Assembly: GCA_026874595.1 (NCBI GenBank)
Contig: CM049317.1
Coordinates: 36,541,401 to 36,605,400 of the forward strand
DNA: 64,000 nt
Direction: 5' to 3'
Origin: Sipunculus nudus
Taxonomy: Eukaryota > Annelida > Sipuncula > Golfingiida > Sipunculidae
Shown: positions 25,560 through 36,527 of the stretch, one piece after another
How the letters are laid out: every line of letters begins with the position of its first letter
Numbering within the stretch: the first letter of the stretch is position 1
Notes under the pieces: generated by a model
Seen by the model: the letters and a program-made list of their open reading frames with translations, nothing else
What the model was told of the DNA's origin: nothing
Database searches by the model: none
Made by a program: the position numbers and the translations under genes

Positions 25560-27947
25560 TTAGTCATCGCTAAATTCGCTTGGATCCTTGGGAATTTCAG
25601 GAATCACCTCTTCCGCTGTTGTTGTTGTGGTAGGATTTACGGTCGCTCCCTTAGGTTTGGCAGAGGATGAGAGGGTTGTGACATTGATTAAAGAGGTGCC
25701 GACAGTCGTCACCAGAAACTCACTGAAGGTAATCTGCGACAGGTCTGACACTAACAGGTTCTGCGACTGGTTGCTGCCTGATTGACGTCTACTCTCGAAG
25801 GCTAAGGGAATGCCATGGTCCTGGCCGTCCCATTGGGCGGACCTTACCATCGGTCTTGATGGCTGTAGGTTACCCTATAACAAATTAGAAGCAGTATAGC
25901 TTAACTGAATATGGTATTTTGTAGAAGGCGTAGGAATGTTTCTAGATATGCTCTGCTAGAGTAGTTTAAACATATTTTATTGTAAATATGCGACTGGTAA
26001 ACAGTAATACTTCTATCTAAATGCCTCTCGCATCAGCAGTGCACAATACAATATGCAACACAATATACTTTCAAATGATGATCCGAATGAACAAACTTTG
26101 TCGGTCGCAGTCTGATATTGATAAATTAAATAATTAAACTGGAAATCTCTTAGTGGATGCAATATATTCATGTAAAAAGATGCAACAATTCTGTTGTCAC
26201 TTGTCAGAATATAATATTTAGTTCGAACCAAATATCAGTAATGATGGATACAATACTGACATATTCCTGATACTGGGTATAACCTTCAAGGATTTAAAAA
26301 AATGTTGTCGCTGTCGAATATACAAAGGGCATTCAAGAAATAAAATTCTTTGTACTCTCACATTTATCACCACTCATGAATTTACTGTCTTCAACTAACC
26401 CCCTTTTAAACCGGTCATACCTAAAACTTAATATGCTCTGTTAAGAGTTACGCATAAGATAACAAGGTAACAGTTAAGAAGACAGGTATGGAATAAGAAT
26501 ATAACAGTCAATCACCTTAAACCGATAAGAGGTTAAAGACTTAAAGGTATGATGCAGGGAATTTACATTTACAAATAATAATTTACCTGAGAACTAGGGA
26601 GGGGAGTTGAGGACGGCCTCTTCTGCTGCTGCTGTACTGGGTTCTGCTGGTATGGCTTATGCTGGTTGGACTGGAAGGGCTGCTCTCGATAGGGCTGATG
26701 TGACTGTTGTTGATAGTACTGAGGGAGAGGAGGGTACTGCTGCTGATGGAAAGGCTGTTCTGGATTAGAACACTGGTGGACATCTCCCTGCCTGACGTAT
26801 CGCATGACCAAAGCATAACGGCCTCCAGAGGTGCCTGGGCAGGGACTTGAGGGTCAGGGATATCCATCTGACCCAAACCTCTCCCTCATCTACTCTCTTC
26901 TGAAGATGTAACCCCTGGGTCTGGCTCGTCTTGATAAATTCCAGTATTGCCGAGTCTACGGAGGAAGATTCTTTCTTCTTCCTGGGGGCCTTGTAGACGG
27001 GGACCGGCACAACGGGATCTAGGGTAGCGCCAGCAAAAGACCCAGCATAATCAGCCTCTGCTTGGGAATCCGCTTCCCATCTTCAGTTTTGGACTGAGTG
27101 TCTGAATAAGGACGCCCTGGCACCTGTAAGGAGAAAATTTCACGCATTACGTGTTTGCGTGCCTTGTGTAAAAGCGACTTTGTAATGGTACAATGCTTTT
27201 GAAGGTAGCATTGCTTTTTCATGACGATATGTGCAAGATTTAAATTGGCATTGAAAGCTCATTTCCTACCTGCCCAAGCACCGTGGTCTGCCCAGTCCTT
27301 TGGACGATGTATTGTCGAAAGAATTAACAATTCTGCCACAACAACCTTTAACGGGCTGTCATGTTGGAAGCCACCTGACCACTCTCATGCTTTTGTATTC
27401 TTCCAAAGCTAGAGCGGGCCGTAGTGTACCAGTTTGTGATATCCTTCACTGTAAACAAAATAGTTTAAATAAGGTAAATGTTAAAGGATATTATATTAAT
27501 ATTTATGATGGGAATATTAACAATTTTAGAATTTTTTATAGTTGAAGCGAGCAAAACTCACCAGAAATTCCTAGTTCCCTTGCTTTCTGTTGCAGAAGCC
27601 TGTCTTTTTTCTTACTGTCTTTTTAGTCATCCCGGCTCTTATCATAAAATTCGGTAAGGGCTCCATAGAATTCAGCTGAAGCCTGCTCCTGTTCAACAGT
27701 CAGGGCTTTGTCTTTGATCTTTTCCGGAATCTCCCCCTTGGACGTGCTTATAAATGGGATCAGCGTCTTCAACATTACCTCCTTTCTCTTCATCGTCAGT
27801 CTCGTCAGGTCTCTTGTGCTCGGATTCGTCAATGGGCTGAAACGACTGTTCTTCTGGGAAGTCTTGAGTGTGATGTTCCTCTTGCACATTTTCTGCTGGC
27901 CTCTTCTTTCCCTTCCTAGGGACAGCCTTGGTCTTCTTAGGGTGCAT
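25560..27947 (-). pseudogene. Harbinger accessory DNA-binding (MADF/Myb-like) protein
   Basis: Read on the minus strand. Exon 1 (27,947-27,562) starts MHPKKTKAVPRKGKK (basic), passes an acidic stretch, then in another frame EQEQASAEFYGALTEFYDKS followed by KDSKKKDRLLQQKARELGIS, resembling the helical DNA-binding region of Harbinger partner proteins; its donor is G|GTGAGT. Exon 2 (27,123-26,587) has a TTACAG acceptor, carries KAPRKKKESSSVDSAILEFI, and ends in a Gln/Pro-rich segment at a CAG|GTAAAT donor. Exon 3 (25,862-25,560) is Ser/Thr-rich and ends at TAA. In known Harbinger systems this partner imports transposase and binds DNA. Lesions: a frameshift in exon 1, TAA replacing a codon after SRDD, and at least two frameshifts in exon 2. 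The exact subfamily (MADF versus SANT/Myb) is uncertain. Confidence 0.7.
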
Positions 27948-28039
27948 ATTTCGGCTATAATTTTCTATAATGTATAAAATCCTCTTGATACTTAACAGGT
28001 AGCTGCTACAGAACTGCTGTCGGAACCTCTTTATATTCC

Positions 28040-28372
28040 TACATGTAGCCTACGACAGCCGTGTACATGTCGCAGGATGAGCTTACGATGACGGCGTATC
28101 AGTCGCACGGCAACCAAGCATCGCAGGAATGCTGCACGACATTTTTTCTGTTGTATTACGACCATCGTAGGGACCACATAAGACGGTCGTAGGAAGAGCG
28201 TACGATAAGACTCAGACAGCCCTGACCAATTTTTTCACGACCGTCGTACAACATATATTTATTTGTGAACGCGTCCACGAAATTATAAAAAAAAAAATCT
28301 ACCAATCCTACGACGGTTCAATCCGTCGTACACCTGCTGAAATCGTACGACAGTCAAAATCGTAGGTTGTTT
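28040..28372. repeat. Right subterminal TCGTA/TACGA cluster of Harbinger
   Basis: Repeated TCGTA, TACGA and CTACGAC words on both strands up to the right terminus, mirrored at 18,745-19,110 and 22,372-22,730 at the left end. They are candidate transposase-binding sites by position and repetition. Confidence 0.55.
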
Positions 28373-28423
28373 GTGACTTAGGCTTTTAAGACACTGAGAT
28401 TCGTACTGCAGAGAAAGGATTGC

Positions 28424-29420
28424 TGGTGGTGCCACCTGTCTTTGATAGACACAACAACATAGGTGAAGAAAAAAACTATGCTAGTTTTTGGAAAGATCTG
28501 ACCAAGGGTCTCAAAGGAGTTCTCTGGAAACTAAAGCATTTTTTAAAATAACATTTTAATTATTCTGGGGGTACTTACAAGACCCATAGCTTGGAGGATA
28601 TGGGTAACAGAGACCTTATTTCAGATTTCCATGGAGACTTTTTATGGACCTCCTTGGATGTCAAGTTAGAAGATTCCCGGCCGAGCAGTTACAATTTGTG
28701 CCCTGTTAACAGATGACAGCTTCTTTGAAGGTATCAAAAATAGAGAGAAAAAAATCGTAAAGAAAAAAATACCGGCGGCGCCTTCAGTTTGTAGGAACTG
28801 ATCGATGACTCCATGATCAATATTCATGCAATGATCAAGGCAGTAATTATTCAGATACTGAAGCTTTTGTTTCAAAATTTTGATTATTCAGAAGGTACTT
28901 ACGAGACCCATAGCGTTGAGAAAATAGGTAACAGAGACCTTATTTTAGGTTTCCAAGGAGATTTTCCATGGACCTCAATTGATGTCAAATAAGAAGATTC
29001 CAGGTCTAGTGGTTACGATTTGTGCCCTGTTTACAGATGACAGATTCTTTGAAGGTATCAAAAATACAGAAAAAAATAGTATAAATTGAAAAAAATACAG
29101 GTGGCGCCACCAGTTTGCAGGAACTGTTGAAATACTCCATGATCAATATTCATACAAAGAATCATGGTGAGCAATGCAGTAGATATTCAAACACTTGAAC
29201 TTTTGTATCAAATTGTTGATTATTTTCGGGGTAGTTACGAGACCCATTGCTTGGAGAATATGGGTAACAGACCTAATTTCAGGTTTCCAATGAGATTTTT
29301 CATGGACCTCCCTGGATGCCAAATAGAAGATTCCAGGTCCATCGGTTACGATTTGTGCCCTGTTAACGGACGGACGGCCGGACGGACGACGGGTATAAAG
29401 GGTGATCGCTATGGCTCAGA
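28424..29420. repeat. Three-unit tandem repeat, about 330-350 bp per unit
   Basis: Units start at GGTGGTGCCACC (28,425), GGCGGCGCCTTC (28,773) and GGTGGCGCCACC (29,101). Each then has ATGATCAATATTCAT (clear in units 2 and 3), a TACGAGACCCATAGC-like segment, GGTTTCCA-GGAGA, ATGGACCTC-TTGATGTCAA, AGAAGATTCC-GGTC and TTACGATTTGTGCCCTGTTAAC. The last unit ends in a GGACGG-rich tail and GTGATCGCTATGGCTCA. A partial fourth copy lies at about 29,595-29,790. Confidence 0.7.
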
Positions 29421-29594
29421 TGAATTTAAGTCCAAAAAAAGTCCAAAAAAAAATCTGGAAATTAATTTGTTTACAGATGGCCCATGTTACCTTGACTCTT
29501 AAACTTATCACCCAAAATCCAGTTATTTTATTCCCCTATAAGCAGGTCAGCTATATGCGCAAGATAGAAGGGGGGGGGGGGGGGAAGCGGCGTA

Positions 29595-29790
29595 CTTAAA
29601 AAGCCCATAGCTCAGAGTATATATGTGGCAGTTACCTAATTTCAGGTTTCCAAGGATATTTTTCATTTATTTCAATTGATTTAAAAAAAGAAGCTACTAG
29701 GGCCAGCGATTACGGTTTATGCTTTATTAAAGGATGGCCGGACGCAAGGACGGACGACGGACAAAGCTCCATACCTATATATCAGTTTAC
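29595..29790. repeat. Partial copy of the 330-bp repeat with GGACGG tail
   Basis: Retains CCCATAGCTCAGAGTATAT, GGTTTCCAAGGATATTTTTCAT, a TTGAT segment, GATTACGGTTTATGC and a GGACGGACGACGGAC tail. A related partial copy is at 40,925-41,110. Confidence 0.6.
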
Positions 29791-31380
29791 TTTAAGTAAG
29801 CTGAGATAAGACATTCAGTGGTCTTTTAACTCCCCGTCGTATGAAACGTCAAATATCATTCATTTCTCCTATTTGACTAAATATATTATTTTTTTATAAA
29901 TAAAACTTCCCCATTATATACAAAAAAATATTGCTTAACATGAGTGATTTCTTGACCAGAATTTTATCTTACGCACTACAAAGGTGTAGTTGATGTGCAA
30001 TAAGTGTTGCCTACGCACTTGTTGATTTTCTGTCAATTTTAGTTCTTATACTGTTCTTTATCTTTATGATAAAAGTGTTTTATTCACTGCCTGTGACGTG
30101 CATACACGTCATTTATTATGATTCCAGGTGCCTTGTCGGCTGGCCATGTAACTGATGTATCTCCAATTTTCAGTTGAAATTCTCATGTATTTCTCATTAA
30201 ACTCTCTGCATATATGTATTACGCTGTAACCTCGTTTATATGCGACTTTTTTATCCGAGAAATTTACCTACCGCCAAAAATCTGCTAGACACCGATCTTT
30301 TTACTACTTATTTAGCTTTACTATCCGCAACGTCCTGTATTCCCAACTGTCAAGTCATATTTAGCCCAAATGCGCCATACACGCCCTTGATTATCTACCA
30401 ATCACCCAGCACTGACTACATTCAGTCATGAAGGCGGGTTATTATTTGGAATAGCGATAGGCGTGTCCGGAGATCGTTTTTCCGTTACTTACGGTAAACT
30501 CTTTAACAGTAGGCGAAAAATATCATTTACGATGTTGCCAGTGTGAGTACTCTCCTCCGTGTTTTTATTCAATTTTTTTTACCGGAATGAAGCCGTAATC
30601 ACAGCTTTAATATGCCATGGTGAACGTATATCTTATATATACTTACATGATTCGATTTAGGATCGGTATATACACATTTAGAATTCATAGTCATTTCAAA
30701 CCTGGTTGGTAGCACGTATTCTAGTTCAACAATGTAAAACTAAACGGATAATATTATAATTAGTTTCCACCTGCTGTCCATTATTTTTATTTATTCTAAT
30801 AATAATCATGACAGTTCTGTTGTGGAAACAAGTTTGGTTTCTCTCTATTAGTGCAACCTTGTTCAGGGTAAATTGTTATGAGCAATGACCGGGTTTTTAG
30901 GGAACGCCAGGTTAAGGGGGTAAATTTTAGTGAGATTTGCATGGTATTTAATACAATTCAAATTATTATCAAACCCAAATATGAAAAACTTTTCTTTAGG
31001 TTGTAAAAGTCAAATAAATATGAGGGTAGCCGCTTTGTTTTGTAACTGGTGGTTCGTTTTATCAGCCTGGCTACCTGCGGTGTGTTTCCAAGCACTGGTT
31101 AACTTGTGCGTCATACCAGAGACGCTCGTACATTTCAGTCACACTCCGGGAGAGGGAATGCTGGACATGTAAAGATCAAACATGTATATTTCACGTAAAC
31201 ATTTGGGACAGATCGCTTGATGTTCGCTTGCACGTAGTGATTTTTTTTAATTTCACCGCAAAATATCAATGTCCCTGGCATTTGTTACGTATCTAGGCCG
31301 GGGAATGGTTGTATACTTTGTGACGTAGCATCGAATAAACAGATACACGTACACCACAAGGAAACAAGGGCCAAATATAT
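29791..31380. other. AT-rich non-coding segment
   Basis: About 1.6 kb. A CTGTAACCTCGTTTATATGC motif at about 30,223 faintly resembles a pogo-type terminus. No supported exon; short frames at 30,240 and 30,930 have no family signal. Confidence 0.4.
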
Positions 31381-32050
31381 AGTCCCCGGGATACATCGAT
31401 TTAATTGCAAAATTTTATCGTTAATCTTAGGTTAATTTCCGTTGAAGTATACTTTGGGACATTAGAAAATGGCAGTCTTAAGTTGCACAGACGGTAGTTT
31501 TGCCCTCCAGCTAAAAAAAACCCAACCCCTACCCCTATATCAGTTATTCGCCACAATCGTGCCATGCAACCTTCGGATCACAATATTTCTTGAATGCCTT
31601 GGCTGATTTGGATAATCTTGGTATCTAGTTGTATGTTTACTAGCATGTCCGACATGATAAGCATGATTTCACGGCCACCTGAGGTCAAAATCAAGGCCAA
31701 AGGTCAAGGTCAAGGTCACTTTGAGGCCCTTAAAGCAGATGATGTCCTATTTTTGTACGAAATCTTTATATATATTTATTTTGACACAATCTCACAGTTT
31801 CAGTGGAATTATTGGGAGATTGATTAAATAAGATTCCGATAAAGTAGTTCTCAAAGCATTGTTACTTATTTCAAGGTCAAGGTCATCACTTACACGAAAC
31901 AAATAGGGTAGGTTGATCCGTTGTATGGTATTACAGACGAGTTTGAGTACACTTAACTGATTAATTAACACGTGATTCTCTTATTCATTTGCAGAATGTA
32001 CATACACTTTAAATATTCAAAACCGGTTTGAAATATAAATTAATTCTTCT
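31381..32050 (+). repeat. Left long inverted terminus
   Basis: Pairs with 36,527-35,735 in reverse complement. Shared words include TTTAATTGCAAAATT, GCAACCTTCGGATCACAATAT, ACTTTAA and TTGATCCGTTGT. Contains AGGTCAAGGTCAAGGTCAC at 31,701-31,719 and TCAAGGTCAAGGTCA at 31,871-31,885, which look like clustered nuclear-receptor half-sites (TCAAGGTCA type). Confidence 0.75.
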
Positions 32051-32185
32051 TATTTTCGGGCTTCTTAAACAGTTCAAGTTTCAGATTTGAAGACAATTAA
32101 CAATGCCTCTATGTCCTTGGGCAGAAAATTTCCAGGGTCAAACTTGTCAACCATATCTCGGCAAATGCGCACAAGCCTCATTTAA

Positions 32186-32503
32186 ATGAATGGGACACCT
32201 AAAACATGGTTGGACGAGGGAGGAAATTTCATCCCTAAATTGTTTGATGGAGAGCGAGTTCCGGATAACCTGTTTTATGAGGAAAATGAGACAGAGGATG
32301 ATGACATGAGCGATATTGCTAATTATGAAGAAGACAGTGAGAGTGACAATGGGAGCAGTTTTTATACCAGGGAATGTATAAACTCACTTAATGTGATAAT
32401 TATTCAAGCCAATAAGCTTATTCATGCACATATCAATTTTCAACTTAGTTTAAATTTTATACTAGAAATAGATCACAATTTTAAGTTTTTTTTAGGTCAT
32501 TAG
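32186..32503 (+). CDS. Acidic open frame inside long-inverted-repeat element
   Basis: The first about 60 residues are markedly acidic (EENETEDDDMSDIANYEEDS), following a PKLFDGERVPDNLF segment. The last 40 residues are AT-derived and probably intronic or non-coding. The frame starts about 135 bp inside the left terminus, where a transposon's first exon would lie. No domain is recognised, and no continuation exon was found. It could be the N-terminal exon of a lost transposase, or chance. Confidence 0.25.
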   Translation: MNGTPKTWLDEGGNFIPKLFDGERVPDNLFYEENETEDDDMSDIANYEEDSESDNGSSFYTRECINSLNVIIIQANKLIHAHINFQLSLNFILEIDHNFKFFLGH

Positions 32504-34020
32504 CATACATTTTAAATCATCTTAAATTTTGCCCAATTTCGACCACGGCACATTTTTTCCCCTTTAACACTGTTGATTTCATTTTCACAGCATATAAACA
32601 TGAAAATTAGATCTTTTTATATCTGAAATATCAAATGAACTGATTAACAATTTCAAAGAATTGATAAAGAGAAGTAAATTATTTTCAATTTACACAGACC
32701 ATGTCAGCTGTTTTTTATATCAACCTCCCCCAGTACATTGATTTATACAGCCCTTTGTTATGTAACCCGATCCAGGCATCTGCCTTAGCTCAGCTTGGAT
32801 GGGCTTCCACTCTGCCCATCCCCCCCCCCCGCACACCCTGATGATGTGTCAACTAGATGAATAATTTAAAACTAGATGAGTAATTTTCTATATTTTATTC
32901 ATTCTTTTTCATTTTTTGCTACATTTTGAATTATGAATTGTATCACAAGGTGTTAAAAGGATTAAAGTGAACATTTAATTATGTCCACAAGGTATTGCTA
33001 CTAAATTGTGGATGTTATAAGATGAGGATTTCCTTACATCAGAACAGTAAAAACCTTTGAACATTTTTTTCACCAGCCCTATTCAGTCACCTGCATGTCA
33101 CCCTTGTTGACCTTTCAGGCTAATTATACACGCTTCAAGCGGGGAATACTGGGCAGCTAGCTCGCTCTTGGCAGGAGGCCACATCTGGCCCAAGTTGCTC
33201 AGCCCCCTCCTCTAGTAGTTGTTTCGGTCAACAACACATCGATAAACAATTATGATTTTTATTGGTTTATTATAGCAACTTAAAAAATGGAAAAGGGAAT
33301 TAATAGTTAATGAGTAACAGGGAATTACCTTGCAGTTACTGATGTTGTCTGGATCTTGTATGAATGGCCCTAAGTGCATTCCATAGGACACCATGTAGTC
33401 ACCTTTGAGTATTTTTCATTTCAAAATTAACAATGAAAAAATTGAATAAAATTGATTTATACTTGTAGGGATGATATGAAGCAAATCAATGATAGACAAG
33501 GTTGCAGTTGATTATATAATATTAATCTAAATTTACAGGTATTTTCCAAGTGTTTCAGTTTGTTCATTTATATTATTTGTAAATTTAGAAAAAATTAAAT
33601 ATGTAAAAAATTTAAAATTTTACCAAGATTAATACTCATTACAGATGTCATTATGTTTGACTTATGATATCAAGAGTCATGGCTACATAGATGTCACATG
33701 ATACTATGTAAATAATCAAAATTATATATTAAAGATCCCTTTATTTCCTCATATCCAGATTGCTCCTTGTATAACTTATTGGGTCTTCTCATCCTTGAGG
33801 TATTTTTACTAGTGTATTAGTTTTACAGCTAAGATTACGGTTCATTTTTTCTATATATGTATTAAAAAATAAAATTATTCAAATGTGATTAAACAAATCA
33901 TTGCTTAGACAAGTTCTCATTATGTCTACAATGTTAATAATTGTCCAAAGGCTCTTGCTATGTCCAGTGTGTAAAACATAAATCAACATATGTAAAACAG
34001 TATATCCAGTTACGTATGAA
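32504..34020. other. Element interior, mostly non-coding
   Basis: AT-rich. C-run at about 32,820-32,830. A dispersed repeat at 33,070-33,245 is the only recognised structure. Confidence 0.5.
33070..33245 (+). repeat. Dispersed repeat, inverted relative at 58,140-58,290
   Basis: Shares with the reverse complement of 58,140-58,290: CCAGCCC-TTCAGTCACCTG, TTGTTGACCTTTCA, a GCTTCAAGC/GCTTGAGCG segment, GGCAGCTA and CTAGTAGTTGTTT. The pair is clearly homologous but diverged. Confidence 0.6.
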
Positions 34021-34978
34021 CCTTATTTAAAGGGACATTTTCAGAGCAATATAATGCGTATTCTCTCAAACTCTCAGTTCAGTTTTGCTTTATGCAAATG
34101 TTTCCCAGCAAAACCATCCAAGCACTTCACACAAGGCTGTTTGATACCTTTTATGGCTCTGCGTGTTTATGAACGCAGTCCACATGCGTCGATTTACCAT
34201 AACAAGGCCACGTGACCGGATGTCCGATTGTGAGTCTCAACAATGTTTCAGCCGGTGAAAACATGTATTACATTTTCGGGGCCGAGTCCGTCAGGGCAAC
34301 GCATGATTGACAGGTGTTGTGGTTGAGTCTCGAGCGATGTGATATGTTGACACTTGTGATCGCACCCGGTCCACTGTTATTAATAAGTTCTGTTTACAGG
34401 AGAAAGCAAACAATTTCAGGAAAGTATTTTGGGAGGTACAAATATATTTTAAAGGGAAGAAGCTATTTTTTGGAATAATACGACATGATTTATAGGTGAT
34501 TGGGCCCCCTTTAAATTTGTGAAATTTGTATGTCTTAGATTCTCAACAATTTTGTTCGACTGAAACTGAATAAATACCCATGAGATACAATTTACATGAT
34601 AAAACTGAAAAAAAATGGTGTATACTTGTAGCATCAGGCCAAGTCACTCCATTTCCAAATGTAAATTAGTTTAAGTCATCATTGCCATATTGATGGTTTT
34701 CATAAAAATCTTTCATAACCATGGTTCCTTTTTCTAAACCAGTTGGTTGTTATACCTACAATAGGTATTAGGATGGATAAATTTTATGTTTTGAAACTGG
34801 TTTCAAACATTCAAGTGTATGTACGTTCCGACAGTGAATAACAGAATCATCTCTTGATTAACCAGTATAGTTAAACTCGTCTATATTACCACACAACGGA
34901 TCAAGCTGACCTTAAAAGTTGTTTCGCATACCTGATGACCACGACCTTAAACCAAGTTACTTGGCTTTGAGAACTACC
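34021..34978. repeat. 0.96-kb tandem duplication, copy 1
   Basis: Runs from CTTATTTAAAGGGACATTTT to GAGAACTAC and is repeated with an offset of 957-959 bp. Only scattered substitutions and 1-2 bp indels separate the copies. Includes repeat family R (about 34,075-34,330) and, at its 3' end (from about 34,775), the inner part of the right inverted terminus. Confidence 0.93.
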
Positions 34979-35935
34979 CTTTTATTTAAAGGGACATTTT
35001 CAGAGCAATATAATGCGTATTCTCTCAAACTCTCAGTTCAGTTTTGCTTTATGCAAATGTTCCCAGCAAAACCATCCAAGCACTTCACACAAGGCTGTTT
35101 GATACCTTTAATGGCTCTGCGTGTTTATGAACGCAGTCCACATGCGTCGATTTACCATAACAAGGCCACGTGACCGGATGTCCGATTGTGAGTCTCAACA
35201 ATGTTTCAGCCGGTGAAAACATGTATTACATTTTCGGGGCCGAGTCCGTCAGGGCAACGCATGATTGACAGGTGTTGTGGTTGAGTCTCGAGCGATGTGA
35301 TATGTTGACACTTGTGATCGCACCCGGTCCACTGTTATTAATAAGTTCTGTTTACAGGAGAAAGCAAACAATTTCAGGAAAGTATTTTGGGAGGTACAAA
35401 TATATTTTAAAGGGAAGAAGCTATTTTTTGGAATAATACGACATGATTTATAGGTGAATGGGCCCCCTTTAAATTTGTGAAATTTGTATGTCTTAGATTC
35501 TCAACAATTTTGTTTGACTGAAACTGAATAAATACCCATGAGATACAATTTACATGATAAAACTGAAAAAAATGGTGTATACTTGTAGCATCAGGCCAAG
35601 TCACTCCATTTCCAAATGTAAATTAGTTTAAGTCATCATTGCCATATTGATGGTTTTCATAAACATCTTTCATAACCATGGTTCCTTTTTCTAAACCAGT
35701 TGGTTGTTATACCTACAATAGGTATTAGGAAGGATAAATTTTATGTTTTGAAACTGGTTTCAAACATTAAAGTGTATGTACGTTCCGACAGTGAATAACA
35801 GAATCATCTCTTGATTAACCAGTATAGTTAAACTCGTCTATATTACCACACAACGGATCAAGCTGACCTTAAAAGTTGTTTCGCATACCTGATGACCACG
35901 ACCTTAAACCAAGTTACTTGGCTTTGAGAACTACA
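34979..35935. repeat. 0.96-kb tandem duplication, copy 2
   Basis: Second unit, holding repeat family R at about 35,035-35,290. Its 3' third forms the inner part of the functional-position right inverted terminus (35,735 onward). Confidence 0.93.
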
Positions 35936-36527
35936 TTTTCTGAAAATCATACAATCAATCTCACAATGAAACTATGATATTGTGTCTAAATAAAAATATA
36001 TAGAGAGATTTCGTGCAAAAGCAGGCTATCATCTGCTTTTAAGGCCTTGAAGTGACCGTGGCCTTGACCTTTGGCCTTAATTTGACCTCAGATGGCGAGG
36101 AAATCATGCTTATTATGTCGGCCATGTTTGACAACATACAACTAGATTTCGTGCAAAAGCAGGCTATCATCTGCTTTTAAGGCCTTGAAGTGACCGTGGC
36201 CTTGACCTTTGGCCTTAATTTGACCTCAGATGGCGAGGAAATCATGCTTATTATGTCGGCCATGTTTGACAACATACAACTAGATACCAAGATTATCCAA
36301 ATATGCCAAGTCATTCCAGAAATATTGTGATCCGAAGGTTGCATAGATTGATTGTGGCAGATCACCGATTAGGGGTAGGGGTTGTTTTTTTCTGAGCTGC
36401 AGGGCAGAACTTCCGTCTGTGCAACTTAAGACTGCAATTTTCTAATGTCCCAGAGTATACCACAATGGAAAATTAATCTAAGATTAACGATACAATTTTG
36501 CAATTAAATCGAAGTATCCGTGGGACT
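35735..36527 (-). repeat. Right long inverted terminus with 138-bp internal duplication
   Basis: Inverted partner of 31,381-32,050. A block beginning GATTTCGTGCAAAAGCAGGC occurs twice in tandem (36,007-36,144 and 36,145-36,282, apparently identical). The left terminus has only one copy, so this duplication is specific to the right end. Confidence 0.8.

Larger units (their letters stand above)
22359..28385. mobile_element. Near-complete PIF/Harbinger transposon (about 6.0 kb)
   Basis: Left terminus AGCCTAAGTCACA begins at 22,359 after TTA; the right end reads TGTGACTTAGGCT(T) to 28,385 before TTA. A 3-bp TTA target duplication is what Harbinger elements produce; the two ends differ by one A/T, so the boundary is good to about 1 bp. 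The interior holds the expected two genes in convergent order: transposase on plus (22,870-24,794) and a DNA-binding accessory gene on minus (27,947-25,560). Both subterminal regions are rich in TCGTA/TACGA words. Both genes carry inactivating lesions, so movement would need proteins from another copy. Confidence 0.85.
31381..36527. mobile_element. Element with long terminal inverted repeats (about 5.15 kb), unclassified
   Basis: The left terminus (AGTCCCCGGGATACATCG at 31,381) and the reverse complement of the right end (AGTCCCACGGATACTTCG, ending 36,527) begin inverted repeats that stay alignable for roughly 0.65-0.8 kb. A 3-bp TAT flanks both ends (31,378-31,380 and 36,528-36,530). The interior holds an acidic open frame, repeat family R and a 0.96-kb tandem duplication. 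No transposase domain is visible, so it is probably non-autonomous or badly decayed. The superfamily cannot be assigned from termini alone. Confidence 0.7.

Noticed and set aside
22355-28389. TTAA (piggyBac-type) target site for the element at 22,359-28,385
   Set aside because: TTAA-like bases flank the ends, but the transposase is clearly Harbinger-type and a 3-bp TTA duplication fits with a 1-bp boundary uncertainty.
28424-29420. CRISPR-like regular repeats
   Set aside because: Units are 330-350 bp, diverged throughout, with no short repeat/spacer alternation; the DNA is eukaryotic.
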